Source of the DNA: Nostoc mirabile CHAB5784
GTDB taxonomy: Bacteria > Cyanobacteriota > Cyanobacteriia > Cyanobacteriales > Nostocaceae
Direction: 5' to 3'
DNA length: 64,000 nt
Assembly (NCBI RefSeq): GCF_020829645.1
Contig: NZ_JAIVFS010000014.1
Location: forward strand, 62,001-126,000
Position numbers and translations under genes: made by a program. Below, in pieces: positions 55,415 to 64,000 of the stretch (positions are counted from its first letter, which is position 1; every line of letters starts with the position of its first letter). Below the pieces are notes generated by a model. That model worked only from the letters and a program-made list of their open reading frames with translations. It was not told the origin of the DNA and ran no database searches.

Positions 55415-58057
55415 CTATTTAGATTTTGCCTCCAAGTTTTCTAAACGGCTTCTCAATTCCTGATTTTGTTGTTTAAGTTGGTCGAAATCTTCACGCAATT
55501 GACGCAGGGTTTTTTCTGAACCGATATTCTTTTGCACTTTAGAAATTTCTTCTTCAGCATAGCGACGTACACGCCCATCGGCTGTTTGTTCAACTAGCGA
55601 TCGCAAAATCCCCACTGCTTTAGGTGTTTCCATTTGTCCTAATGCTGCTGCTACCGACACTTGCGTTAAAAAGAAGGTTTCTTTGGCTAGTTCTGTTAAT
55701 TTTTCTAAAATCCGTTCCAAATTAACCGGGCTTTGACCTACAGAAATCTTTCCTAAAGCGCGAATTGTGGCTAAACGTAGGGGTTGTGGTACACCGAGTT
55801 TGGTGTATTCGATTAGCAGATTTAAAGCTGCTTCCGAGGTTTTGAATTCAGCTAAACCGGCAACTGCACCACTCCGTACTACTTCATTCCAACCCGCCTT
55901 CTCTTCTAAAACGGATTTCAGCAGCTTTAATATCTTGTCTTCCTTGGGTTTTTCTTCCAAGTTTGCAGATGCGATTGCCCCGATCACACGAGAAGCTGCT
56001 GCTTCCACGTAGTAGCTAGGATCGCCCTTTTGCACTAACCCTCTGACAGCTTTATAGCTTTCAGCAGTTTTAATTTCAGCAAGTGCTTCCACTACAGCTC
56101 GTCGCACGTAAGCATTTTTATCTTTTAACCCAAGAACTAAGCCATCAAAGGCTTGATCTAAATTAATTTGGGCTAGTTGTTTCGCTGCTTCCACACGCAC
56201 ACCCCACAATGGGTCATTTTTTAGCGCCGCAGATAGTGATTTTGTTGCTTCTAACCCACCTTTTTTTGCTAAAGCTACTGCTGCATAAATACGCGAAATC
56301 GGGTCGGGATCAAATTCTAACTGTGCTTTTAACTCTGATATTGGATACTCTAAAGCTACTGTTTTTAGATAATTATTTCCAACATCAAAGCTAATAAATT
56401 GGGGCTTATTTTCTAGGGGAAAGTAGAAGCTTTGTTCACGTTCATTTACCCGGACAGTAAAAGTTTTGAGTTGTGAGTTAGAAGTTAGGAGTTTAGAATT
56501 ATTTTTAACTCCTAACTCCTCATTCCTAACTTCTTCCTGTTGGGTATAGCCAAAACCAATAGGTATTTTTAAATCAAACAAATCCTTACTGCCATTTTTA
56601 CCTTCAGCAGCTTGGGTTTGAGTTACCGTGATTTTTGCCAAATTAGCATCCCCATCCCAAGAGTAAGCTACTTTAAAATCGGGATGACCACCACGAAAAA
56701 CGTATTGGTCAAAGAGGAATAAAAGATTATGTCCGGTAGCCTTTTCAATCGCCCTGAGTAAGTCTACTGTTTCTACGGTTTTGTGGGCATTATCTTGAAC
56801 AAATGTTTGGATAGCCTGCCAAAACAATTCATCTCCTAATTGGGCCCGAATCATGTGATAAACACAAGACCCTTTTTCGTAAATGTGGCGATCGTAAAGC
56901 TCAATAGCTTCTCGGTAAACATGTGTTACCATCGGGCGACGATAACGGCTGTTATCTTCACTTAAGTAACGACGAGCTTCTAATAAACGATAGTAAGCTG
57001 CTTCTTCTAGACTATATTCCTGTTCTGTCCACATCACCTCAGAATAAGAAGCCATCCCTTCCTTAATCCAAGCATGAGACCAATGCTTAATCACCACCAA
57101 ATCACCAAACCACTGGTGCGCGAGTTCGTGGACGACTAAACTTTCGGTATTGCGGTTATCTAAAGCGGCACGTTCATCTAGCAAGCATCTATCTGTTAAC
57201 AGTGTTGTGGAGGTGTTTTCCATCCCGCCAAAGATGAAGTCATCGACGCAAACCTGAGCGTATTTCGGGAAAGGATATGGATAGCCATACTTTTGGCTCA
57301 AAAATTCGATCATGCGGGGAGTTTTGCCCATGCTGCGTTTAGCATCTTCCTCCCGTCCCTTTTCTACGTAGTAGGTAACTGGTTTACCGTTCCACTCATC
57401 CTGAATTTCGGCAAAGTCACCTATTGCCAAAGTCATCAAGTAGGTAGGATGAACTTGTTGCTGTGACCAATGGTAGATTTTGTAATCACCATCTTCTGTG
57501 GTGTTAATCAATTCGCCGTTGGAAATCGCCACGAGAGGGTTTGGGACACGAACGCGAATTTCTGAGGTAGACAATTGTCCTGGGTAGTCAAAGCAGGGGA
57601 ACCAAAAGCGAGAGTCTTCGTCTTCTCCTTGAGTCCAAACTTGAGTTGGCTTGTTTGGGTAGTGCTTGTCTGGTTGAATAAAGTAAAGACCGCGCTGCGG
57701 TTTTGCCACTGAGTAGGCGATCGCAATCAGCAAGCGTTTACCAATTTGGGTCACCTCAGCAAGTTGGATGGAAAGCTGTTCCCCATCGTAGTCAAAATTT
57801 TGTGGCACCTCGTCCACCTGCACAGACTCGATATTCAGGTTGACAGCATCCAAAGTCAAACGGTCAATGCCATTACGGATTGGTAAGAGGCGAATGCTAC
57901 AACTGCCCTGATAGCAAAGCTTTGGGATATCCAAGCTGAGATCGAGAAAAATATGCTCTACCTGTCCGGGGCGATCGGGGTTGTAGTGTGGTCTTGCTCC
58001 CGGTAACTCAAAAGGTTTGTGTACGTTATTATCTGTATCAAAATAAGACTTCGACAT
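55415..58057 (-). CDS. M1 family aminopeptidase with HEAT repeats
   Basis: 880 residues. The N-terminal beta domain leads to FIFGGMENTSTT (GxMEN substrate site) and VVHELAHQWFGDLV (HExxH) with the third zinc ligand Glu in WIKEGMASYSEVMW. Tyr in a later YEKGSCVYHMIRA segment stabilises the transition state. From about residue 590 there are HEAT-type repeats (DPISRIYAAVALAKKGGLEA, WGVRVEAAKQLAQI), and the end is a coiled coil (LREDFDQLKQQNQELRSRLE). It removes N-terminal residues from peptides. An STRR is embedded in the frame at 56464-56533. Confidence 0.9.
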   Translation of the reverse strand: MSKSYFDTDNNVHKPFELPGARPHYNPDRPGQVEHIFLDLSLDIPKLCYQGSCSIRLLPIRNGIDRLTLDAVNLNIESVQVDEVPQNFDYDGEQLSIQLAEVTQIGKRLLIAIAYSVAKPQRGLYFIQPDKHYPNKPTQVWTQGEDEDSRFWFPCFDYPGQLSTSEIRVRVPNPLVAISNGELINTTEDGDYKIYHWSQQQVHPTYLMTLAIGDFAEIQDEWNGKPVTYYVEKGREEDAKRSMGKTPRMIEFLSQKYGYPYPFPKYAQVCVDDFIFGGMENTSTTLLTDRCLLDERAALDNRNTESLVVHELAHQWFGDLVVIKHWSHAWIKEGMASYSEVMWTEQEYSLEEAAYYRLLEARRYLSEDNSRYRRPMVTHVYREAIELYDRHIYEKGSCVYHMIRAQLGDELFWQAIQTFVQDNAHKTVETVDLLRAIEKATGHNLLFLFDQYVFRGGHPDFKVAYSWDGDANLAKITVTQTQAAEGKNGSKDLFDLKIPIGFGYTQQEEVRNEELGVKNNSKLLTSNSQLKTFTVRVNEREQSFYFPLENKPQFISFDVGNNYLKTVALEYPISELKAQLEFDPDPISRIYAAVALAKKGGLEATKSLSAALKNDPLWGVRVEAAKQLAQINLDQAFDGLVLGLKDKNAYVRRAVVEALAEIKTAESYKAVRGLVQKGDPSYYVEAAASRVIGAIASANLEEKPKEDKILKLLKSVLEEKAGWNEVVRSGAVAGLAEFKTSEAALNLLIEYTKLGVPQPLRLATIRALGKISVGQSPVNLERILEKLTELAKETFFLTQVSVAAALGQMETPKAVGILRSLVEQTADGRVRRYAEEEISKVQKNIGSEKTLRQLREDFDQLKQQNQELRSRLENLEAKSK
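56464..56533. repeat. STRR inside the aminopeptidase coding region
   Basis: GAGTTAG/GAAGTTAGGA and TAACTCC units, as found between genes elsewhere, here translated in frame as a loop (EEVRNEELGVKNNSKLLTSN) between two beta strands. Reading frame is kept. Confidence 0.8.
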
Positions 58058-58712
58058 TGATCCTTACTGACCTTGTAATCCTGAAAAGTCTGGCTTGGCT
58101 GGACGTAGTTAAGCAAAATAGCGGTGTCTAAATATATTTCCCAAATGAACAGGGCATTATGGAGGTGAGAATTCCCTTTTGGGATTGGGGGATTATTAAT
58201 CTCACCCGAATTTCCGAAGGTCGGCTGCCGATCCTTGGACTTTTTTCCATATCCCTCCCGCATTTACTTTTACTGATGTTTTGCACTTTTTTGTCATCGA
58301 GTCAAGAGTCTCTTGCACCTCGATAAATTTTTATTAAGTACAAACACTCCTAATTATTCTTATATAGGACTCCGATTTGATTTTTGAAAACATACTGAGA
58401 CTGAAAAGCCCGTTAATCAGGGTTTTATCTGAAATTTTGCTGACAAATCAGACAGGAGTCCTATAACTTAGGATAGCTTGCCTCTGTTGAGGAGGCTATT
58501 TTGTTTGAAATGAACAGCATATCATTTGCCGATTCGCTCCTCATCTCGTGGAAGTATTTTTTAGAGTATTTATTTTACACTGCTAGCTTATAGGACTACT
58601 AATTTTATCAGTAAATACCGATCAATGAGCGGAAATTATTAATAAATCCGAAAACTCTACAGTGACACTTGTATAAATCTCGGTGACAATCTGAGCAAAA
58701 GAGGATAACAAA
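58058..58712. other. 650-base spacer before the DUF3352 gene
   Basis: Holds the family-D element (58363-58465) and otherwise plain AT-rich DNA. GAGGATAACAAA precedes the DUF3352 start. Confidence 0.45.
58363..58465. mobile_element. family-D palindromic repeat, copy 2
   Basis: Perfect inverted ends TATAGGACTCC and GGAGTCCTATA, with GATTTGATTTTTGAAAA just inside the left end as in copy 1 (36358). The middle differs. About 103 bp, non-coding. Confidence 0.75.
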
Positions 58713-60389
58713 ATGCCTGAAAGTAAATCCAAGTTTCTCATTCCTGCTGTTGGTGCTGCTGTAGTTATTGCAGGAAGTATAGCGGCTTATACGTATTTTA
58801 AAGCCCCATCAGGAGGTAGCTCAGACGCTATAGGCAGCGCTAAACTAGTACCTTCAACAGCATTGATGGCAACTTATATTACTACTGACCCTCAAGCCTG
58901 GGCAAAGCTACAACAATTTGGCACTCCAGAAGCACAAAAATTAGTGGCAAAAAATCTGGAAGATTTCAATAAGCAAATGTTCAGTGACGGTAACGTTTCT
59001 TATGAAAAAGACATAAAGCCTTGGGCTGGTGGTGTAATGATTGCTGTACTACCACCAAATCCTGTGAAACCGGCGCAATTAAACGTGCCCTCTGGGACAC
59101 CTAATATAACAAATTTACAGCAGGAACCGAATATCCTGATAGTGGTAGAAATCAAGGACAAACTCAGTGCGTTGAATTTTGCTAACAAATTGAAGTCACA
59201 AAAAGGAGTGAAATTCCAGGAATCTGACTATCAAGGTCAAAAAATTATTGAAACTACAGAAAATGGCAAGCCGACGTATAGCGTAGTTTTAAATAATAAT
59301 CACTTGGTATTAGCCCCGAAAAAGCAAGCTGTAGAAAAAGCAATAGACACGTTTAAGGGACAGTCTTCTTTTGCCAGTAAAGAAGGTGCTAGCAGCATTC
59401 TTAAAGGAGTGGATGTCAAAAACAGCCTCGCCCAAATTTATATACCAGACTATGCAGGGATGGTACAGCAATTAGCAGCCGGAAACCCGCAGGTAAAGCA
59501 GTTACCTCCACAAGCTCTGGCGCAACTCAAGCAGATAAAATCAGTGATGGCGGGCGTTGGTGTTGATAATGGGGGAGTGCGGGTAAAAGCGATCGCTAAT
59601 TTAGATCCGCAACTAAATAAATTTCAGTATCAATCAAGTCCGGGAAATATAGTCGGGCAATTTCCCACTGGTACCTTTGCCCTGATTAGCGGAAATGGTA
59701 TCAGCCGTGGCTGGGAAACCCTAGTAGAAGAGTCAAAAAATTATCCAGAAATGAAGCAAGGTCTTGAACAGGTGCGAGGACAGTTGAAATTTGTCAATAT
59801 TGACCTGGATAAAGATATTTTTGGCTGGATGAATGGGGAATTTGCTTTTGGTGCGATTCCATCTAATCAAGGGGTGCTAGCAAATGTTGGTTTTGGAGGT
59901 GCTTTAGTATTTGATACTAGCGATCGCAAAACTGCCGAAGCCACCTTGACAAAATTGGATACCCTTGCCAAAACACAACAAATCAACGTCGCCAATACAA
60001 ATATCGGTGGGAAAGACGTAACGGAATGGCAAATCCCCAGACAGGGAGCTTTATTGTCACATGGTTGGCTCGATCAAGACACTGTATTTGTGGCTCTTGG
60101 TGGCCCAGTTGCTGAAGCGATCGGCGATCGCAATAATCCATCTCTCGACAATAGCGATACTTTCAAAGCCGTCACTGGTTCTTTGCAAAAGCCCAACGGC
60201 GGCTATTTCTATTTAGATATGGACAAAACTCAAACTGTGCCCTTAATCAAGAGTTTAATCTCATCTGACGCCAACACTATCACTATGCTGGGTTCCATTC
60301 GTGGTCTAGCTTTTACCGCTACTAGCCCTGATAAATCTACCAGTGAATTGGAGATGTTGTTAGCTCTCAAGCCAAATACTGCAAAATAG
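58713..60389 (+). CDS. DUF3352 domain protein
   Basis: 558 residues. One N-terminal membrane helix (about 7-27, FLIPAVGAAVVIAGSIAAYT) anchors it. Then comes a long DUF3352 domain with repeated segments such as QAWAKLQQFGTPEAQ, NFANKLKSQKGVKFQESDYQ and PTGTFALISGNGISRGWETL. The family is abundant in cyanobacteria and has no established biochemical role. It is exported or periplasm-facing. An STRR starts at its stop codon. Confidence 0.88.
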   Translation: MPESKSKFLIPAVGAAVVIAGSIAAYTYFKAPSGGSSDAIGSAKLVPSTALMATYITTDPQAWAKLQQFGTPEAQKLVAKNLEDFNKQMFSDGNVSYEKDIKPWAGGVMIAVLPPNPVKPAQLNVPSGTPNITNLQQEPNILIVVEIKDKLSALNFANKLKSQKGVKFQESDYQGQKIIETTENGKPTYSVVLNNNHLVLAPKKQAVEKAIDTFKGQSSFASKEGASSILKGVDVKNSLAQIYIPDYAGMVQQLAAGNPQVKQLPPQALAQLKQIKSVMAGVGVDNGGVRVKAIANLDPQLNKFQYQSSPGNIVGQFPTGTFALISGNGISRGWETLVEESKNYPEMKQGLEQVRGQLKFVNIDLDKDIFGWMNGEFAFGAIPSNQGVLANVGFGGALVFDTSDRKTAEATLTKLDTLAKTQQINVANTNIGGKDVTEWQIPRQGALLSHGWLDQDTVFVALGGPVAEAIGDRNNPSLDNSDTFKAVTGSLQKPNGGYFYLDMDKTQTVPLIKSLISSDANTITMLGSIRGLAFTATSPDKSTSELEMLLALKPNTAK

Positions 60390-60529
60390 GGCATTGGGCA
60401 TTGGGCATTGGGCATTGGGTATTGGGCATTGGGCATTGGGCATTGGGCATTGGGCATGAGTTATTTCTCCCTCATCTCTCTCATCTCCCTCATCTCCCTC
60501 CACTCCCTACTCCCCACTCCCCACTCCCA
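60387..60529. repeat. STRR block (GGGCATT)n then CTCATCTCC/CCCCACT units
   Basis: About ten GGGCATT heptamers (60387-60457), one of the longest runs in the window, then 9-mer and heptamer pyrimidine-rich units (60468-60529). Confidence 0.92.
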
Positions 60530-60605
60530 CAATTCAAATTGCTTCTAGACTGGTGTCCAACAAGTATGTCATAAGTAGAAAAGGCTTTTAAATGCAAACT
60601 GATTT

Positions 60606-61526
60606 ATGACTGCTGCTGTAAACACTAATCCTGGTTTAGCTTCCCGCTTGGTGAATGGCATACTGGCAATCCAGCCGTTAGCCAACTTAGCCAAGCATCA
60701 AGCTAGACAAATGATGATTAAACGTGCCGAAAGAATTGGCGTGCCTTGGACGCAAGAAGTCGAAACACTACAGGCGCGTGATTGGAAGGCTGATCTAGCT
60801 CAAGTAGAAAATCCTCAGCTTTCCTACCCAGAATACTATTTGCGGTCATTCCATGCCTATGAAGGTGGAAACCTAAGTTGGAAAGCAGCTTGTGAGCTAG
60901 AAGTTGCTGCCCGTACTGTCCATGCCGGAATTTGGCAAGATGCTGGAGCAGAAGGAGATGCTAAACTGCGTCAAAGTTACCACGATATCCTCAAAGTGCA
61001 AATCCCCAATCAACCCCAAGACATCCTAGATTTGGCCTGTGGTGTGGGTTTGAGTACCTTTGCCCTACAAGAAATTTATCCCCATGCTCAAATTACAGGC
61101 TTAGACTTATCTCCTTACTTTTTAGCCGTTGCCAATTACCGCGCTGGGCAACGTCAAGCTAAAATTAACTGGCTTCATGCCCAAGCTGAATCTACCGGGC
61201 TACCTGATGCTTCATTTGATTTAGTTTCCATTTTCCTGATGTGCCACGAATTACCCCAGTCAGCAACCCGACAGATTTTAGCCCAAATGCGGCGCTTGCT
61301 GCGTCCAGGTGGCTACTTGGCAATCATGGATATGAATCCAAAATCTGAAGTTTACCAGAAAATGCCAGCTTACATTTTGACGTTGCTCAAAAGTACTGAA
61401 CCGTATTTAGATGAATATTTCGCTTTGGACATTGAGCAAGCTATTGTTGAGGCGGGTTTCCAAACTCCCACAATTACTAACAATACCCACCGTCACCGCA
61501 CAGCGATCGCTCAGGTGAGTGGTTGA
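60606..61526 (+). CDS. class I SAM-dependent methyltransferase
   Basis: 306 residues. A helical N-terminal domain of about 135 residues precedes the Rossmann core. ILDLACGVGLSTFALQEIYP is motif I (SAM binding), ITGLDLSPYFLAVA motif II, and FDLVSIFLMCHELPQ and RLLRPGGYLAIMDMNP the later motifs. The ending IVEAGFQTPTITNNT is typical of methyltransferase type 11. The substrate is not clear. It overlaps the PrsW gene by eight bases, so they form an operon. Confidence 0.88.
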   Translation: MTAAVNTNPGLASRLVNGILAIQPLANLAKHQARQMMIKRAERIGVPWTQEVETLQARDWKADLAQVENPQLSYPEYYLRSFHAYEGGNLSWKAACELEVAARTVHAGIWQDAGAEGDAKLRQSYHDILKVQIPNQPQDILDLACGVGLSTFALQEIYPHAQITGLDLSPYFLAVANYRAGQRQAKINWLHAQAESTGLPDASFDLVSIFLMCHELPQSATRQILAQMRRLLRPGGYLAIMDMNPKSEVYQKMPAYILTLLKSTEPYLDEYFALDIEQAIVEAGFQTPTITNNTHRHRTAIAQVSG

Positions 61527-62538
61527 TTTCTCTCTACTACTCTGGGCAGCAATACCACCTTTGCTGCTGCTAGGCTACTACTACTGTCGGGTGCCATTTG
61601 CCCCACCTCTGTTAAAGTTGCTGATGTTCTTTATCATCGGCGCAATATCTGGTATCTTAGCCCTTAGCCTCGAATGGGTTTTTGAAACTGTAGCCAACAG
61701 GGTTGTTGTAGACTCGAATCAGATCAAGCTATGTCTGCCGATCAGCTGCTTCTCTACGAGAGGCTTTGCCAACGCGTCTACGCTTCCTGGAATAGCGTTG
61801 CGGCAGCTTGTGGAAGTAGGCCCAATTGAAGAAGGCTGCAAGTTTCTAGCGGTTGTTGTCCCAACCTACTATTTGCAACGCAAGTATCGATTATTTTCAT
61901 CTACCGTTTTCCTCTTCACCATAGCCGTTGCCCTTGGATTCACTGCCGAAGAGAATTGGATTTACTTTTTCCACGATACAGCATCAATTCTAGACCGTAC
62001 TATCGGTATGCCAGTCCACGCCATGTTCTCTGCACCTTGGGGATATGCCTTAGGAATCTATATTTCCTCCAACACTCGGTTAAATCGAGACAAAAAGTTC
62101 ATTTTTAGGGCTTGGCTAAATTCTGTAATTTGTCATGCCTTAGTTAATGTTTTATCTAGTGCTTGGCGTTACTCACTACCTTTAGGTTTCCTGAGTTATG
62201 GTTTATTCCCGTTTCTCTTGTGGATGTTTTGGCGACTGGAACAATTACTGCGAAAAGTGCAAGGCAAACCCGCCATTACCTTAATCTCAGGCCATACACC
62301 CCAACACCGTTACTGGCAGAGGAGTTTAGTGCTGTTTGCCCTCGTGCTGGGTGGAAATGCTATTTTTGGGCTGTTTCTCTTAGCCAGGATTCTTAGTCCC
62401 TTGAGTCCGTCGAAGCTTTTTGATCCTGAGATTTTGTGGTTTATAATTAGTCGCTTTTTCCTAAATCTCTTTTTCGGAGTTTTAGCTTGGGGCATTTATC
62501 GCTATTTGCGACATTCTGCTCGTCGTCGGTATTTTTAA
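61519..62538 (+). CDS. PrsW-family intramembrane metalloprotease
   Basis: 339 residues from GTG 61519, overlapping the methyltransferase end. Seven or more membrane helices are expected. PrsW motifs are EEGCKFLAV (EExxK), GFTAEENWIYF (EEN) and PVHAMFSAPWGYALG plus VICHALVNVL (His residues), the membrane zinc site of CPBP-type proteases. Such proteases cut single-span membrane proteins, for example anti-sigma factors. Residues about 77-91 (SCFSTRGFANASTLP) are a translated dispersed repeat, so a loop has been enlarged. Confidence 0.85.
   Translation: MVDFSLLLWAAIPPLLLLGYYYCRVPFAPPLLKLLMFFIIGAISGILALSLEWVFETVANRVVVDSNQIKLCLPISCFSTRGFANASTLPGIALRQLVEVGPIEEGCKFLAVVVPTYYLQRKYRLFSSTVFLFTIAVALGFTAEENWIYFFHDTASILDRTIGMPVHAMFSAPWGYALGIYISSNTRLNRDKKFIFRAWLNSVICHALVNVLSSAWRYSLPLGFLSYGLFPFLLWMFWRLEQLLRKVQGKPAITLISGHTPQHRYWQRSLVLFALVLGGNAIFGLFLLARILSPLSPSKLFDPEILWFIISRFFLNLFFGVLAWGIYRYLRHSARRRYF
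61747..61789. repeat. dispersed repeat inside the PrsW gene
   Basis: GCTTCTCTACGAGAGGCTTT and GCCAACGCGTCTACGC match the intergenic Nostoc-type repeats near 13465-13500 and 5246-5285. It keeps the frame and enlarges a loop before the EExxK motif. Confidence 0.65.
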
Positions 62539-62570
62539 AATATGATTTAGAAAAATGCTAGGGGGTTTCT

Positions 62571-63128
62571 ATGCAAACAACTCCAGTGCGTTGGACGACT
62601 GCTGACTTAGAACTATTTGCTGGCGATCGCAGAAATCGCTATGAGATTATTGATGGAGAACTATTTGTGACCAAATCACCTAGTTGGGATCATCAATCAA
62701 GTTGTGGCAATATTGTTACAGTTCTTAACAATTGGTCAAATGAAACTGGTTTAGGTAAAGCTGCGATCGCACCTGGAATTATTTTCTCAGATTCTGACAA
62801 TGTGATCCCTGATGTGGTATGGGCAAGTCATGAACGCTTAAAAAACTTACTAGATGAAGCTGGACATCTCACAGGCGCACCGGAGTTAGTAGTAGAGGTT
62901 TTATCACCCGGCGAAAAAAACGAGAAACGCGACAAGGAAACAAAGCTAAAGCTGTACTCCGTGCAAGGGGTTCAAGAATATTGGATTTGCGATTCTATAC
63001 AAAAGAAAGTTGAGGTTTATCGCCGTGAACAGGCTGCATTAAAGTTAGCAGCTACTTTATTTAGTCAAGATGAGTTAACAAGTCCTTTGCTACCTGGTTT
63101 CAACTGCTTAGTTAGTAAACTTTTTTAG
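62571..63128 (+). CDS. Uma2 family (DUF820) endonuclease-like protein
   Basis: 185 residues. RYEIIDGELFVTKSPSWDHQ is the start of the PD-(D/E)xK-like fold, IVPDVVW-type segment (DNVIPDVVWASHERL) supplies Asp, and APELVVEVLSPGEKNEKRDK supplies the E...K pair. YSVQGVQEYWICDSIQKKVE is the usual end. Nostoc genomes hold dozens of such genes, thought to be restriction-endonuclease relatives of unknown role. It lies 30 bases after prsW and could share its transcript. Confidence 0.92.
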   Translation: MQTTPVRWTTADLELFAGDRRNRYEIIDGELFVTKSPSWDHQSSCGNIVTVLNNWSNETGLGKAAIAPGIIFSDSDNVIPDVVWASHERLKNLLDEAGHLTGAPELVVEVLSPGEKNEKRDKETKLKLYSVQGVQEYWICDSIQKKVEVYRREQAALKLAATLFSQDELTSPLLPGFNCLVSKLF

Positions 63129-63157
63129 CCTTGGATTCTTTCCTACCATCTTTTTTA

Positions 63158-63216
63158 CTCTGTGTTCTCTGCGCCTCTGCGGTTAAATAAATTACTTTTA
63201 AACCGCAGAGACACAG
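63158..63216. repeat. inverted dispersed repeat (CTCTGCGGTT/AACCGCAGAG)
   Basis: CTCTGCGCCTCTGCGGTT and AACCGCAGAGACACAG form a stem-loop 30 bases past the Uma2 stop, and may act as a terminator. The same repeat occurs at 4010-4035 and inside the element at 13673. Confidence 0.75.
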
Positions 63217-63264
63217 ACATAACAAAATAGATTTTACGGGTCACTTTGAAAGGACTAATTTTAA

Positions 63265-63307
63265 TAATTACGAATTACGAATTACGAATTACGAATTACG
63301 AATTATT
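63265..63307. repeat. heptamer STRR (CGAATTA)n
   Basis: About six CGAATTA units, the same heptamer as at 5369-5400. Confidence 0.9.
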
Positions 63308-63338
63308 AAAAATTCCCTATGCCTCAATTTTAAATTAC

Positions 63339-64000
63339 CTAAACGCCTGCCAACACTGGCTGATTCACGGCTGCGCTGACTGAATTTGATTCCGACTCAG
63401 TACAGTAGATTTCGCAGGAGTTATTGGGACTTTCAATAAGTTTCACTTTGTAAAGTTTAGCTCCCAATTCCTGAATAGGCGATCGCAGTAAATTACTAAT
63501 GTAAAGTGCGATATTCTCAGCAGTGGGCACAACTTCAGCAAAGTAAGAAATGTCTTTGTTTAAAAAGGTGTGATCGAATGGCTCAATCACATAATTTTCT
63601 ATTACTTGGTTCAAAGCACCTAAATCAACAATCATCCCAGTGCGTGGGTCAATTTCCCCTTTCACAGTGACTTCTAAATGATAGTTGTGTCCGTGACCGT
63701 GGGGACGAGCGCACTTACCATAAACAAGCGTGTTTTCTTCGTTACTGAGGTTAGGATGAGCTAGCCGATGGGCGGCGCTAAAGTGAGTACTGATCGTGAG
63801 GTAGGCTTCCATTGCGTTTCCCATATAATCTGCCCAAAGTTCAGGATGTTCAAATAACTGCACACGGACTAGAGGCAAATGAGGTGCTAGTCGCTGCCAG
63901 ATAATCCGTGCAATATTCTCAGTTGTGGGGAGAGTTTGTTGAAATTCTGCCCACGCATCGTTGAGATAAGAGAAGTCCAATTGACTAGTAACTTCCCGTT
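63339..64000 (-). CDS. 6-carboxytetrahydropterin synthase, two-domain form (cut by window edge)
   Basis: About 220 residues visible; the frame stays open past the right edge (REVTSQLDFSYLNDAW), so the real start lies outside. The first 60 residues look like the end of one PTPS domain (TTENIARIIWQRLAPHL). A complete second domain follows: STHFSAAHRL and HGHGHNYHLEV (zinc His residues), GALNQVIENYVIEPFDHTFL and VVPTAENIALYISN. The enzyme makes 6-carboxy-tetrahydropterin on the queuosine/7-deazaguanine route or a related pterin. A tandem arrangement is known in cyanobacteria. The gene name queD would fit only if the route is confirmed. Confidence 0.88.
   Translation of the reverse strand, partial: REVTSQLDFSYLNDAWAEFQQTLPTTENIARIIWQRLAPHLPLVRVQLFEHPELWADYMGNAMEAYLTISTHFSAAHRLAHPNLSNEENTLVYGKCARPHGHGHNYHLEVTVKGEIDPRTGMIVDLGALNQVIENYVIEPFDHTFLNKDISYFAEVVPTAENIALYISNLLRSPIQELGAKLYKVKLIESPNNSCEIYCTESESNSVSAAVNQPVLAGV

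Overview
The window is chromosomal DNA of a filamentous, heterocyst-type cyanobacterium, most likely Nostoc or a close relative. The evidence is the many GCGATCGC (HIP1) sites, dozens of short heptamer tandem repeats (STRRs) between genes, PEP-CTERM proteins, a long pentapeptide-repeat/NACHT locus, and typical cyanobacterial genes (HtrA-type protease, UbiB-type kinase, DUF3352, Uma2, DUF362). Genes lie on both strands in short runs, with long repeat-filled spacers. No rRNA, tRNA, CRISPR array, prophage or complete insertion sequence was recognised.

Layout. 1-4100: the start of a metalloprotease gene running off the left edge, then a damaged NACHT/pentapeptide locus with two 21-bp tandem arrays. 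4.1-12.7 kb: LOG-type hydrolase, dacB, an HtrA-type protease, a PepE remnant, an EEP-family protein, a metallo-beta-lactamase-fold protein without its metal ligands, panD, ppa and a small membrane protein. 12.7-14.2 kb: a 1.5 kb gene-free block with three palindromic mobile-element remnants. 14.2-26.6 kb: DUF362 protein, aspA, pgsA, a hicAB pair with a broken toxin, LD-carboxypeptidase, a glycosyltransferase, a sugar-type ABC binding protein, a PEP-CTERM protein, hemE and an epimerase. 26.6-41 kb: a gene split by a MITE-like insertion, a B12/radical SAM enzyme, a TPR protein, a 2OG-Fe oxygenase, sfsA, a fasciclin protein, modA, several gene remnants, a phasin-like protein, an FKBP, dnaB, rplI and gloB.

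41.4-52.1 kb is a surface-glycan cluster: eight GT-A, GT-B and GT10 type glycosyltransferase-like proteins around one ABC exporter. Seven of these and the exporter run on the plus strand, often with gaps of only a few bases. Three adjacent genes (48272-51194) are paralogues. The exporter carries an unusual C-terminal tail of two histidine-kinase-dimerisation-like helical hairpins. 52.4-64 kb: small membrane protein, UbiB-type kinase, M1 aminopeptidase with HEAT repeats, DUF3352 protein, methyltransferase, PrsW-type membrane protease, Uma2 protein, and a two-domain 6-carboxytetrahydropterin synthase running off the right edge.

The most striking feature is the repeat landscape. Three MITE-like elements (13673, 13972, 26765) share the terminal inverted repeat CAATACGSTTSGGTTA, carry different interiors, and are each flanked by a perfect 10-bp target duplication. 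Removing the one at 26765 with one target copy restores an uninterrupted 144-codon frame. Three further palindromic families occur (13353/29172, 29251, 36358/58363), one nested inside another with 20-bp flanking duplications. At least eight gene remnants are present. In three of them a TAG stands where homologues are expected to have tryptophan.
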